Positions 1 to 8,519 of a stretch of DNA of 64,000 nt are shown one piece after another. The position numbers and the translations under genes were made by a program. The DNA lies in assembly GCF_014644495.1 (NCBI RefSeq), contig NZ_BMKU01000001.1:609779-673778 (forward strand), given 5' to 3'. The notes under the pieces were generated by a model. It worked only from the letters and a program-made list of their open reading frames with translations. It had not been told where the DNA came from and searched no databases. Positions within the stretch are counted from its first letter, which is position 1; every line of letters begins with the position of its first letter. Origin of the DNA: Pseudarthrobacter polychromogenes (GTDB lineage Bacteria > Actinomycetota > Actinomycetes > Actinomycetales > Micrococcaceae).

Positions 1-956
1 CCGCGTACCTGGAACACTTCCGTGCCGATTCCATCGTGGCCGACGCCGAGCTGATCCGGGACGCCCTGGGGGCACGCCCGTGGACGGTTTACGGGCAGAG
101 CTACGGCGGCTTTTGTGCCCTGACCTATCTGTCTTTTGCCCCGGAGGGCCTCCGGGAAGTACTGGTCACCGGCGGCCTTGCGCCCCTGGCCGGCCCGGCC
201 GAGGACGTCTACCGCGCCACGTTCCAGCGCGTGGCCGCCCGGAACGCCGAGTACTTCGCCTGGTACCCGGAAGACCGTTTCGCGGTTGAGCGGATTGCCC
301 GCCACCTGCGGCACACCCCGGAATTCCTGCCCGACGGCGGTCCGCTCACCGTGGAGCGCTTCCAGATGGTGGGTGCTTTCCTGGGCGGGAACACCAGGGT
401 GGACAGCCTGCACCACCTGCTGGAGGATGCCTTCACGGAGACCGCCGGAGGCCCACGGCTGTCCGACGCCTTCCTGGACCAGGTGCAGGGCATCGTGTCC
501 CGCCGCTCCAATCCCCTGTACGCGCTGATGCATGAGTCCATCTACGGCCAGGGGCAGGCCACCGGCTGGGCTGCCTGGCGCGTGCTGGACGAGTATCCGG
601 AGTTCAGGCCGGACGCGGAGCCGCTGCTGCTGACCGGCGAAATGGTCTATCCCTGGTACTTCGAGCAGGACCCGGCACTTCGGCCCCTCCGGGAGGTGGC
701 GGACCTGCTGGCCGCCAAAGAGGACTGGAAACCGCTTTACGATCGCGGGCAACTGGCAGCAAACACGGTTCCGGTGGCCGCCGCCGTCTACTCGGACGAT
801 ATCTATGTGGACCGGAAGCTGTCCCTGGACACGGCGTCCGCCGTCAGCGGGCTGCAGGTATGGGAGTCCGGCGACTTCCACCACGACGGTATCGCCGATG
901 ACGGGGAAGGGATCTTCGCCCGGCTCCTGGGCATGGCACGCTCAGGCGGCCGCTGA
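1..956 (+). CDS. Alpha/beta hydrolase, proline iminopeptidase-like (5' end outside window)
   Basis: The reading frame is open from base 3, so this is the C-terminal part of a longer protein; the GTG at 36 is internal. Early residues read AYLEHFRADSIVADAE, typical of the segment before the nucleophile elbow in proline iminopeptidases. GQSYGGF follows, with Ser as nucleophile. The catalytic His probably lies in GDFHHDGI near the end. The family removes N-terminal proline from peptides or hydrolyses related esters or amides, usually in the cytoplasm. The stop overlaps the 3' end of the convergent MFS gene by about 15 bp. The exact substrate cannot be read from sequence. Confidence 0.85.
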   Translation, partial: AYLEHFRADSIVADAELIRDALGARPWTVYGQSYGGFCALTYLSFAPEGLREVLVTGGLAPLAGPAEDVYRATFQRVAARNAEYFAWYPEDRFAVERIARHLRHTPEFLPDGGPLTVERFQMVGAFLGGNTRVDSLHHLLEDAFTETAGGPRLSDAFLDQVQGIVSRRSNPLYALMHESIYGQGQATGWAAWRVLDEYPEFRPDAEPLLLTGEMVYPWYFEQDPALRPLREVADLLAAKEDWKPLYDRGQLAANTVPVAAAVYSDDIYVDRKLSLDTASAVSGLQVWESGDFHHDGIADDGEGIFARLLGMARSGGR

Positions 957-2336
957 CTGCCGCCGGCCGGCCATGACGGTCAGGAACGCCGCGGCCAGGA
1001 CAGCTGCGCCCACGGCACCTCCCAGGAGGTTGAGCCCCAGGTAGCCAATCCAGCTGAGGACCAAACCGGACACCGCCCCGCCAACGGCGCCGGCAGCACC
1101 CATCAGCATGTCGGACACGCCCTGGACCGCAACCCGCGACTCCTGCGCCACGCTTTCGGCCAGCAGCGTGGAGCCGGACACGGTGGCCGCGGACCAGCCC
1201 AGGCCCAGCAGGACCAGGCCCACCGCCACGGCCGCGGTGGATGCCTGGCCGAACCCGGCGACAGCCACGGCCATCATCAGCAGGGTAAAACCGATCATGA
1301 TGGTCTGGGCCCTGCCCGCCTTGTCCGTCAGCCAGCCCATCACGGGCGACAGGGCGAACATCCCGGCGATGTGCAGTGAGATGGTGAACCCGATGATCAC
1401 CAGTACGTCGCCGGACGCCGTGTGGCCTGCATGGCTGGCACCCGGGCCCTCCACCAGCTCCTGCAGGTGCAGGGGCGTCATGGACATCACGCCCACCATG
1501 ACGGCGTGGGCTCCGACGACGGCGGCCACGGCCAGGAGCGCGGTCCGGGAGCCGCGGATGGCGCGCAGGCCCCGGGCGAGCGTCCCGCCGTCGTGCGCGC
1601 CCTGTCCGGCAGGGACGTTACCTGCACGGCCGTCCACCCGCGGCGCCGCCGGCGGCTCCACGGCCTGCGCGGCCCGCAGACCCTCACGCGCCTGCTGGGC
1701 GGCGAGTTCCCTGGCGAGCAGCAGCGGGTCCGGCCGAAGCCCAACAAAGAGCAGAACGGCTGCCAGCAGCAGGCCGGCCCCGGAAATCACGAAGGGCCCG
1801 GCAACGGGCGGAAGACCCAGCGCCTGGCCCACCACGGTGCCGGGCTGGATCAGGTTGGGTCCGGTGACGGCGCCGATGGTGACGGCCCAGACCACTGTTG
1901 ACAGGGCCAGGCCGCGGTGGTCTGGGTCGGCGAGGTCCACCGCGGCGAAGCGCGCCTGCAGGCTGGCGGCGCTGCCCACTCCGATGCCGGCGGCCCCCAG
2001 CACCAGCAATACGAAGAGGCCGGACACCACCGCGAGCACCATCAGCACAGCACCCGCCAGGGCCGCGGACAGCCCGGCTACCTGCCCGATCCGGCGTCCC
2101 CGGCGGTCTGCCAGGGCGGCAAGAGGCAGTGCTGCCAGCGCCGCACCCAGCGTCATTACTGTGGCCACGGCACCCGCCCAGGCGCTGGACCCTGACAGCT
2201 CTACCGCGAGGATCGACCCGATGGACACCGTGGCGCCGGTACCAATGCCGCCGAAAACCTGGGCCGTGCCCAGCAGCGCCACGGTGCGCCGCTGCACCCG
2301 GCGCACCCCTTGTTCCGTCATCAGGATTGGACCCAT
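942..2336 (-). CDS. MFS transporter (drug/metabolite efflux type)
   Basis: A 464-aa polytopic membrane protein rich in Ala, Gly, Val and Leu, with the MFS loop motif LADRRGRRIG after the second or third helix. A hydrophilic central loop around residues 205-255 separates two six-helix halves, as expected for a proton-driven exporter of the inner membrane. I place the start at the ATG at 2336 because TATGCT lies six bases upstream, fitting a leaderless transcript; a second ATG five codons in is the alternative. It is monocistronic and converges with the hydrolase on its 3' side. The substrate is unknown. Confidence 0.85.
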   Translation of the reverse strand: MGPILMTEQGVRRVQRRTVALLGTAQVFGGIGTGATVSIGSILAVELSGSSAWAGAVATVMTLGAALAALPLAALADRRGRRIGQVAGLSAALAGAVLMVLAVVSGLFVLLVLGAAGIGVGSAASLQARFAAVDLADPDHRGLALSTVVWAVTIGAVTGPNLIQPGTVVGQALGLPPVAGPFVISGAGLLLAAVLLFVGLRPDPLLLARELAAQQAREGLRAAQAVEPPAAPRVDGRAGNVPAGQGAHDGGTLARGLRAIRGSRTALLAVAAVVGAHAVMVGVMSMTPLHLQELVEGPGASHAGHTASGDVLVIIGFTISLHIAGMFALSPVMGWLTDKAGRAQTIMIGFTLLMMAVAVAGFGQASTAAVAVGLVLLGLGWSAATVSGSTLLAESVAQESRVAVQGVSDMLMGAAGAVGGAVSGLVLSWIGYLGLNLLGGAVGAAVLAAAFLTVMAGRRQSAAA

Positions 2337-2342
2337 GCACCG

Positions 2343-2348
2343 AGCATA
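2343..2348 (-). promoter_or_regulatory. Leaderless-type -10 box of the MFS gene
   Basis: On the minus strand TATGCT ends six bases before the ATG at 2336. This TANNNT plus 6-7 nt arrangement recurs at many genes here and implies transcription starting at or very near the start codon. No convincing -35 was seen. Confidence 0.5.
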
Positions 2349-2381
2349 GTCCCCGCCGCGCCGCGCAGCAGGGACGGTTTA

Positions 2382-2424
2382 AAGCAGGCAATCCCGGCCG
2401 CACGGCGGCCGGGATTGCCTGCTT
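2382..2424 (-). terminator. Hairpin terminator downstream of terC-family gene
   Basis: A perfect 19-bp inverted repeat (2382-2400 and 2406-2424) encloses a 5-nt loop. On the minus strand it is followed by TTTAAA, so it fits an intrinsic terminator for the TerC-family gene. It lies between that gene and the co-directional MFS gene and separates the two transcripts. Confidence 0.8.
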
Positions 2425-2441
2425 GTATCGGGAGGAAAGGG

Positions 2442-3470
2442 CTACTCGGCGTCGCTGTGGCTCTTCCGGATGTCCTCTTCGAGGCGGGGGTCCAGGTGCG
2501 CTTCCTTGGCCTTGGAGCTGACCAGGCTGGCGATCACGGCGATCACGATGGTGCCAACGATGACTGCCAGGGAGACGAACGTGGGGATTTCGGGAGCCCA
2601 TTCGATGTGCTGCCCGCCGTTGATGAACGGCAGTTCGTTTACGTGCATGGCGTGCAGGACGAGCTTGACCCCGATGAAGGCCAGGATGAAGGACAGCGCG
2701 TGCTTGAGGTAGATCAGGCGGTTCATCAGGCCACCGAGCAGGAAGTACAGCTGGCGCAGGCCCATCAGGGCAAACAGGTTGGCCGTGAACACGATGAACG
2801 GGCTCTGGGTGAGGCCGAAGATTGCGGGGATGGAGTCGACGGCGAAGAGCAGGTCCGTGAGGCCGATGGTGATGAACACGATCAGCATCGGGGTGAAGAC
2901 CCTCTTGCCGTCCACGGTGGTGCGCAGCTTGTTGCCGTCGAAGTTCTCCGACATGGGGAAGACCTTGCGGATCTTGGCGATGAGCGGGTTTTCGCGGTCT
3001 TCTTCGTCTTCGCCCTCATCCTGGGCCTGCTTCCAGGCAGTCCACAGCAGGAACGCGCCGAAGATGTAGAACACCCAGCTGAACTGCTCAATGACGATGG
3101 CGCCGAGCAGGATGAAGATGCCGCGCAGGATCAGGGCGATGATGATGCCCACCATCAGCACTTCCTGCTGGTATTTCCGGGGCACGGAGAAGCGGGCCAT
3201 GATGATGATGAAGACAAACAGGTTGTCGATGCTGAGGCTGTATTCCGTCACCCAGCCGGCGACGAACTGGCCGCCGTACTCAGGGCCGGTGAAGGCGAAC
3301 ATGGCCCCGGCGAACACCAGGGCGAGGCTGACATAAAACGCTACCCACAGTCCGGCTTCCTTCATGGAAGGTTCATGGGGACGCCGGACCACCAAGAGAA
3401 GGTCAATCAGGAGGATCAGGCCGAGGACGACAAGTGAGCCGACTTCGAACCACACGGGCAATTCGAGCAC
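2442..3470 (-). CDS. TerC/Alx family integral membrane protein, probable Mn2+ exporter
   Basis: A 342-aa protein with about eight or nine membrane segments. It carries the TerC-family acidic motifs within helices, seen here as EYSLSIDNLFVF and LLFAVDSIPAI. Family members such as Alx and MeeF/MeeY export manganese, partly to load secreted metalloenzymes. I choose the GTG at 3470, reading VLELPVWFEVG, because GAAAGG sits six bases before it; an ATG 60 bp upstream would place coding sequence inside the riboswitch. The charged loop around residues 140-160 is rich in Glu and Asp. The Mn2+ riboswitch upstream independently supports a manganese role. Confidence 0.9.
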   Translation of the reverse strand: MLELPVWFEVGSLVVLGLILLIDLLLVVRRPHEPSMKEAGLWVAFYVSLALVFAGAMFAFTGPEYGGQFVAGWVTEYSLSIDNLFVFIIIMARFSVPRKYQQEVLMVGIIIALILRGIFILLGAIVIEQFSWVFYIFGAFLLWTAWKQAQDEGEDEEDRENPLIAKIRKVFPMSENFDGNKLRTTVDGKRVFTPMLIVFITIGLTDLLFAVDSIPAIFGLTQSPFIVFTANLFALMGLRQLYFLLGGLMNRLIYLKHALSFILAFIGVKLVLHAMHVNELPFINGGQHIEWAPEIPTFVSLAVIVGTIVIAVIASLVSSKAKEAHLDPRLEEDIRKSHSDAE

Positions 3471-3494
3471 AGGGTAGCCTTTCGCAGGGTACAG

Positions 3495-3622
3495 AGATGC
3501 GGTGTAAGTCTCTCCGGCCTGCCTGTGCACTTGGTGCTGAAATGGCGGCCCGCTACGCCCGGCCTGGCAACTATGCCCTGCGTGTTGACGATCGTAGCGC
3601 TCGGGATACTCCCCTACGTGAC
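3495..3622 (-). promoter_or_regulatory. yybP-ykoY (Mn2+) riboswitch leader
   Basis: The minus-strand leader contains the two conserved blocks of the yybP-ykoY aptamer: GTAGGGGAGTATCCC near 3620-3605 and GGCCGGAGAGACTTAC near 3519-3503. GTCAACACG lies between them. The ribosome binding site of the TerC-family gene follows directly. In this RNA class Mn2+ docks the GGGGAGUA-type loop against the second loop and turns on exporters of exactly this family. Boundaries are approximate and no fold was computed. Confidence 0.78.
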
Positions 3623-3672
3623 CTTAACTGTACCGCAGTCACCCGGGCCGCCCGTCCCCCGTCACCTTTGTG

Positions 3673-5769
3673 TCAGGCGTGCCCTGCCGCCTGCATCTGC
3701 CGCAGTTCCTTTTTCAGCTCGCTCACTTCGTCCCTGATCCTGGCTGCCACCTCGAACTGCAGTTCGGCGGCAGCACCGTGCATCTGCTCCGTCAGCTGCT
3801 CGATCAGCCCCACCAGATCCTCCGCCGGTGCTGCTGCGAGGCCGTCGGAGCGCACCTGGGCGGCACCCTTCGCTGCGGACTTCCGCTTGCCGCCCTTGGC
3901 CAGCCGGCTGTTGTTGAGCAGCTCCTGGGTGTCGGCGTCTTCCTTGGCCAGTTGGTCGGTGATGTCCGCGATCTTCTTACGCAGCGGCTGCGGGTCCACC
4001 CCATGCTCGGTGTTGTAGGCCACCTGGATGGCGCGGCGCCGGTTGGTCTCGTCGATGGCATGCGCCATGGAGTCCGTGATCCGGTCGGCGTACATGTGCA
4101 CCTGGCCCGAGACGTTACGGGCGGCGCGCCCGATGGTCTGGATCAGTGAGGTTGAGGAGCGCAGGAAGCCTTCCTTGTCCGCGTCCAGGATGCTGACCAG
4201 GGACACTTCCGGGAGGTCCAGGCCCTCACGAAGCAGGTTGATGCCCACCAGGACGTCGAATTTGCCCATCCGGAGTTCGCGCAGCAGCTCAACTCGCCGC
4301 AGGGTGTCCACGTCGGAGTGGAGGTACTCCACCTTGATTCCGTGGCCCAGGAGGTAGTCGGTGAGGTCCTCGGCCATCCGCTTGGTGAGGGTGGTGACCA
4401 GGATGCGCTCGTCCTTGGCGGTACGGGTCTTGATCTCCCCCAGCAGGTCATCGATCTGGCCCTTGGTGGGCTTGACCACCACCTCGGGATCGATGAGCCC
4501 GGTGGGCCGGATGATCTGCTGGACGAACCCGTCGGCCTTGCCGAGCTCGTACTTGCCGGGGGTGGCCGACAGGTAGACGGTCTGGCCGACGCGCTGAAGG
4601 AACTCGTCCCATTTCAGCGGCCTGTTGTCCATGGCTGAGGGCAGCCGGAAGCCGAAGTCCACCAGGTTCCGCTTGCGGGACATGTCGCCCTCGTACATCG
4701 CGCCGATCTGCGGGATGGTCACGTGGGATTCGTCCACCACCAGGAGGAAGTCGTCCGGGAAGTAGTCGAGGAGGCAGTGCGGTGCCGTGCCTGGGGCTCG
4801 GCCGTCAATGTGCGAGGAGTAGTTCTCGATGCCGTTGCAGAAGCCCATCTGCTGCATCATTTCGAGGTCGTAGTTGGTCCGCATGCGGAGGCGCTGCGCC
4901 TCCACCAGCTTGTTCTGGCCCTCCAGCACCTTCAGCCGGTCGGCGAGTTCGTCCTCAATACGCTTAATGGCCCTGGACATGCGCTCGGGCCCGGCCACGT
5001 AGTGGGAGGCGGGGAAGACATACATTTCCTCTTCGTCCCTGATGACCTCGCCGGTGAGCGGGTGGAGCGTGTGGATATTCTCGATTTCGTCACCGAAGAA
5101 CTCGATCCGGATGGCCAGTTCCTCGTACATCGGGATGATCTCCACGGTGTCCCCGCGGACCCGGAACGTGCCCCGGTGGAAGTCCATGTCATTGCGGGCG
5201 TACTGCATGGACACGAACTTCCGGAGGAGGTCGTCCCGGTTCATCTCGGCGCCCTTGCGGAGCGTGACCATGCCGGCGATGTATTCCTCCGGTGTACCCA
5301 GGCCGTAGATGCAGGACACTGTAGCCACGACGATCACATCCCGCCGGGTCAGCAAGGCGTTCGTGGCGGAGTGGCGGAGCCTTTCAACTTCCTCGTTGAT
5401 GGAGGAGTCCTTCTCGATGAAGGTGTCCGTCTGCGCCACATACGCTTCGGGCTGGTAGTAGTCGTAGTAGGACACGAAGTATTCCACCGCGTTGTTGGGC
5501 AGCAGTTCGCGGAATTCGTTGGCCAGCTGTGCCGCGAGGGTCTTGTTCTGGACCATCACCAGGGTGGGCCGTTGGACCTGTTCGATCAGCCAGGCCGTGG
5601 TGGCGCTCTTACCTGTACCCGTGGCGCCGAGAAGCACCACGTCCTTTTCGCCGTTCTTGATGCGCTCCGTCAGTTCGGCAATGGCGGCGGGTTGATCGCC
5701 CGCGGGCTTGAATTCGCTGATGACCTCAAAGGGCGCCACAACACGGTTGATATCCTGCGCAAGGCTCAT
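3673..5769 (-). CDS. uvrB: UvrABC system protein B (excinuclease subunit B)
   Basis: A full-length 698-aa Uvr[11 protein letters not shown] near residue 48 is Walker A. The damage-binding beta-hairpin region [11 protein letters not shown] and the Walker B/DE segment [11 protein letters not shown] are present. The helicase C domain includes TIGRAARN, and a C-terminal UVR helix, [20 protein letters not shown], binds UvrC. UvrB receives lesions from UvrA, verifies them and forms the pre-incision complex with UvrC in nucleotide excision repair. It lies downstream of coaE on the same strand with its own likely promoter. Nothing unusual is visible in the catalytic motifs. Confidence 0.98.
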   Translation of the reverse strand: MSLAQDINRVVAPFEVISEFKPAGDQPAAIAELTERIKNGEKDVVLLGATGTGKSATTAWLIEQVQRPTLVMVQNKTLAAQLANEFRELLPNNAVEYFVSYYDYYQPEAYVAQTDTFIEKDSSINEEVERLRHSATNALLTRRDVIVVATVSCIYGLGTPEEYIAGMVTLRKGAEMNRDDLLRKFVSMQYARNDMDFHRGTFRVRGDTVEIIPMYEELAIRIEFFGDEIENIHTLHPLTGEVIRDEEEMYVFPASHYVAGPERMSRAIKRIEDELADRLKVLEGQNKLVEAQRLRMRTNYDLEMMQQMGFCNGIENYSSHIDGRAPGTAPHCLLDYFPDDFLLVVDESHVTIPQIGAMYEGDMSRKRNLVDFGFRLPSAMDNRPLKWDEFLQRVGQTVYLSATPGKYELGKADGFVQQIIRPTGLIDPEVVVKPTKGQIDDLLGEIKTRTAKDERILVTTLTKRMAEDLTDYLLGHGIKVEYLHSDVDTLRRVELLRELRMGKFDVLVGINLLREGLDLPEVSLVSILDADKEGFLRSSTSLIQTIGRAARNVSGQVHMYADRITDSMAHAIDETNRRRAIQVAYNTEHGVDPQPLRKKIADITDQLAKEDADTQELLNNSRLAKGGKRKSAAKGAAQVRSDGLAAAPAEDLVGLIEQLTEQMHGAAAELQFEVAARIRDEVSELKKELRQMQAAGHA

Positions 5770-5775
5770 GGATCT

Positions 5776-5781
5776 AATCTA
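5776..5781 (-). promoter_or_regulatory. Leaderless-type -10 box of uvrB
   Basis: TAGATT on the minus strand ends six bases before the uvrB ATG at 5769, the same arrangement as at other genes in this window. No LexA-type CGAAC box was noticed next to it. Confidence 0.5.
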
Positions 5782-5849
5782 CAACCGGGCACCGACACTA
5801 TAAGGGCCCGTCCGTTACGGGCGAACAGCTCCGGTCCGCGGCACCGGCT

Positions 5850-7064
5850 TCACGACGCGTACGACGGCGGCGCCCACCCGGTCTCGTCAGCCCAGGCGGA
5901 CATAAGGGGCCATGCAACGTCCGTGAACCACGGTTCCTTGGCCTCCGCATATGCCCTCGTGCCCGCCGAGCTGGCGAAGCGCCCCGCAAGGTCTGCCTTA
6001 TGCCCTGCGTAAAGCGTGCGTGCGGACGGGTTGGCCCGCAGCCAGTCCCGGAACATCAGGGCATAGCGCCACCCGGGTGAGCCGGCAACGCGGACGTGGA
6101 TGTTAACCGGACGCGCGGGGTCCGCGTTGGCGTGGAACCGTTTCTGCCACTGCCCGGGATCCGGCGCGCCCGGTTTAGGCGTATCGAAGCCGGCACCGGT
6201 CACCAGGGGGAACCCGGCTGCCGCCAGCAGGGGTGCAGCACTGTCTGCTGCGTCCAGGCCGGAAACGGCAACCTGCAGGTCTATGACGTCCTTGGCGGCC
6301 AGCCCGGGGACGGACGTGGAGCCAATGTGGTCCACCGCCAGGATGAGCCCGTGGGCCGCGGACTTCAGCCTTGCCGAGATCCTGGCTGCGTCCTTGGCCC
6401 ATTCCTCCCGATACGGCTCCAGGACAGGTCCGCAGTTCCTCGCGGCACGCTTGCCTGCAGCGAGATTGCGGGCAAAGGGCACCAGCCGGCCGTCCCAGAG
6501 CCGGTCCACCTGGTCCAGGAGGTGCTGCATGCTGCCAGAATTATCCAGGACGACGTCGGCCGCAGCCAGCCGATCCTTCCGCGTTGCCTGCGCGGCCATC
6601 CGCGACAGTGCAGCCTCGGGCGTCATCCCGCGGTGCTCCAGCATCCGCTGGAGCCGCACGTCGTCCGGCGCGTCCACCACCACCACCAGGTGGAAGTCGC
6701 TCCCCTGCCCGGTTTCCACAAGCAAGGGAATGTCCTGCACCACCACGGCATCTTCTGCCGCAGCCGCCACAGTAGCCGCGGCCCGTGCACGGACCAGGGG
6801 GTGGACAATCCCGTTGAGGGCCTCGAGCCGCTCGGGGCTGCCAAACACCAGCGCGCCGAGCCTGGGGCGGTCCAGCCGGCCGTCGGCGCCAAGGACATCT
6901 CCGCCAAACTCCGCCACAACGCGGTCCAGGCCCTCGGTGCCGGGCTCCACCACTTCACGGGCCAACGCATCAGCATCCACGAGCACCGCGCCGCGTTCTT
7001 TCAGGCGCGAGGCCACCACTGACTTCCCGGAGGCTATGCCGCCCGTCAACCCGATCTTGAGCAT
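5850..7064 (-). CDS. coaE: Dephospho-CoA kinase fused to a GrpB/UPF0157 domain
   Basis: Residues 1 to about 200 are a dephospho-CoA kinase, which phosphorylates the ribose 3'-OH in the last step of coenzyme A synthesis. IGLTGGIASGKS is the P-loop, and the DADALAREV segment fits the substrate pocket. Residues from about 215 to 385 are a GrpB/UPF0157 nucleotidyltransferase-like domain, marked by DHIGSTSVPGLAAKDVIDLQ. The same two-domain protein occurs in mycobacteria and other actinobacteria, where the second domain has been proposed to help folding or regulate the kinase. The 404-aa length matches that fusion. The neighbourhood uvrB-coaE-rpsA-polA is also actinobacterial. Confidence 0.95.
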   Translation of the reverse strand: MLKIGLTGGIASGKSVVASRLKERGAVLVDADALAREVVEPGTEGLDRVVAEFGGDVLGADGRLDRPRLGALVFGSPERLEALNGIVHPLVRARAAATVAAAAEDAVVVQDIPLLVETGQGSDFHLVVVVDAPDDVRLQRMLEHRGMTPEAALSRMAAQATRKDRLAAADVVLDNSGSMQHLLDQVDRLWDGRLVPFARNLAAGKRAARNCGPVLEPYREEWAKDAARISARLKSAAHGLILAVDHIGSTSVPGLAAKDVIDLQVAVSGLDAADSAAPLLAAAGFPLVTGAGFDTPKPGAPDPGQWQKRFHANADPARPVNIHVRVAGSPGWRYALMFRDWLRANPSARTLYAGHKADLAGRFASSAGTRAYAEAKEPWFTDVAWPLMSAWADETGWAPPSYAS

Positions 7065-7070
7065 CCCCCC

Positions 7071-7076
7071 ACCCTA
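7071..7076 (-). promoter_or_regulatory. Leaderless-type -10 box of coaE
   Basis: TAGGGT on the minus strand ends six bases before the coaE ATG at 7064. The intervening six G residues could alternatively serve as a ribosome binding site for a slightly longer transcript. Confidence 0.45.
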
Positions 7077-7175
7077 ATCGCCCTGCCCAGGTCCACGTGC
7101 GTCTCCTGAAGCTGCATGCCACATACTGGCTGCAATAGCGGGGGCCACGACGAGTACGCGCGGCAACCCCAGGGC

Positions 7176-7206
7176 TTGCCGGGTCATGGGAGCTTGGGCC
7201 TAGACT
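7176..7206 (+). promoter_or_regulatory. Promoter of the yigZ-like gene (leaderless)
   Basis: TTGCCG at 7176-7181 and TAGACT at 7201-7206 are 19 bp apart. The -10 box ends seven bases before the GTG at 7214, so the transcript should begin at or next to the start codon. Confidence 0.6.
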
Positions 7207-7213
7207 TGGGCGG

Positions 7214-7903
7214 GTGCAAGGGGAAGAGAGCAGGGCCACCAGCTACACCACACTGGCGGCGGGCTCCGATTTCCGCCACGAGCTGGAGATCAAGCGTTCC
7301 CGGTTCATCACTGTGCTGCGCCGGGCTGACAGCGAGGACGCTGCACGGGACCTGGTGGCAGGCCTCCGCCGCGAGTTCCACGACGCCCGGCACCACTGCT
7401 CGGCGTTCGTCATTGGACCCGACCGGAACATCCAGCGCTCCAACGACGACGGCGAACCGTCCGGAACAGCAGGCATTCCCATGCTGGAAGCTTTGGCCAA
7501 ACGGGAGACGACGCCCGGGGCCGCCGACCTCAGCGACGTAAGCGCCGTCGTCGTCCGTTACTTCGGCGGAGTCCTGCTCGGGGCGGGCGGACTGGTGCGG
7601 GCGTACTCCGAGTCCGTATCCTCCGCGCTTGCCCTCGTGCCGATAGTGCGCCGCAGCCGCCTGCGGATCTGCTCGGTGGAAGTGCCGCACGCTGCTGCCG
7701 GGAAGCTCGAAAACGACCTGCGGGCCGCAAACCTGGTGATGGCCGGAACCAGCTACGGATCCCGGCAGACCGTCCTGCAGGTGGCGGTGCCGGACGACGC
7801 CGGCGCAATAGCGGACGCCGCGGAGCGGGTGCAGTTTCTGACGGCCGGCAGTGCCTCGCTGGTGGCGAAGGGAACGGAGTGGGTGGATGTCCCCCTCCCC
7901 TGA
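7214..7903 (+). CDS. YigZ/IMPACT family protein
   Basis: A 229-aa protein of the YigZ (IMPACT N-terminal) family. KRSRFITVLRRADSEDAA and the conserved block DDGEPSGTAGIPMLEAL are visible, followed by VVVRYFGGVLLGAGGLVRAY. The C-terminal third resembles the DUF1949 ferredoxin-like domain. Family members are cytosolic and have been linked to ribosome or translation-stress functions, but the biochemical role is not settled. The GTG at 7214 is supported by a well-placed leaderless promoter. The stop overlaps the next gene by 17 bp, so the GNAT gene is probably translated from the same mRNA. Confidence 0.9.
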   Translation: MQGEESRATSYTTLAAGSDFRHELEIKRSRFITVLRRADSEDAARDLVAGLRREFHDARHHCSAFVIGPDRNIQRSNDDGEPSGTAGIPMLEALAKRETTPGAADLSDVSAVVVRYFGGVLLGAGGLVRAYSESVSSALALVPIVRRSRLRICSVEVPHAAAGKLENDLRAANLVMAGTSYGSRQTVLQVAVPDDAGAIADAAERVQFLTAGSASLVAKGTEWVDVPLP

Positions 7904-8405
7904 GGTGTCCCTGGTGGACGTGGGTGAGACGGTGCTGGACGGGCTCCTTGCCCTCGCAAAGCGCGATGCTTCCCCCGATGAGGTGGCTCCCCCGCTGGGC
8001 GGGCCAGGCTGGAACCCTGAGCGGACCGCCTGGTTCTTCAGTTACCACCGCGCCGCCGCCTACGGCCTCGACGGCCTCGCCGGGGAGAAGACGTGGGGAA
8101 TCCTTGCCGATGGCAGCCTCGCCGGATCCATCCGGCTGCGCCGCATCACATCCGGCACCACGGAATCCGGACCTGGCGGCGCGGTGGCCGATACGGGAAT
8201 CTGGCTTGGCCGGAGCTTCCGGTCCCGGGGCGTGGGCGGCGCCGCATTGCGCCTGGTGCTGGATGAGGCCCGAAGGGCGGGACTTTCCCGGGTAATTGCC
8301 CGCACCCTGGCGGGAAACGTCGGCGCCCAGCGCATTCTGGCCTCAGCCGGGGCCGTCCTGACGCACGACGACGACGGGACGGTCCGCGCCGTCGTCGAAC
8401 TTTAA
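7887..8405 (+). CDS. GNAT family N-acetyltransferase
   Basis: A 172-aa acetyltransferase. The acetyl-CoA binding region reads GRSFRSRGVGGAALRLVL, matching the Q/RxxGxG/A motif. It is followed by ARTLAGNVGAQRILASAG, the typical motif B, in which the alpha4 helix residues contact CoA. I choose the ATG at 7887 with GGAG eight bases upstream; a longer reading from 7851 would start inside yigZ with unlikely Arg/Trp-rich residues. The overlap with yigZ indicates a two-gene operon ending at the hairpin at 8452. The acetyl acceptor is unknown. Confidence 0.85.
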   Translation: MSPSPEVSLVDVGETVLDGLLALAKRDASPDEVAPPLGGPGWNPERTAWFFSYHRAAAYGLDGLAGEKTWGILADGSLAGSIRLRRITSGTTESGPGGAVADTGIWLGRSFRSRGVGGAALRLVLDEARRAGLSRVIARTLAGNVGAQRILASAGAVLTHDDDGTVRAVVEL

Positions 8406-8451
8406 GGCGCTGGGTGACGCCTGACCGACGGTAGCCAACAGCTGGGTTAAA

Positions 8452-8490
8452 GCAACAGACCCCCTGCCTTGTGGGCAGGGGGTCTGTTGC
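8452..8490. terminator. Bidirectional hairpin terminator between GNAT gene and rpsA
   Basis: A perfect 17-bp inverted repeat (8452-8468 and 8474-8490) with a 5-nt loop lies between the convergent GNAT gene and rpsA. On the minus strand it is followed by TTTAA, so it should end rpsA transcription and may serve both directions. Confidence 0.85.
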
Positions 8491-8519
8491 GTTGGCCCGG
8501 AAAACCGGGCCGTTGGCAA

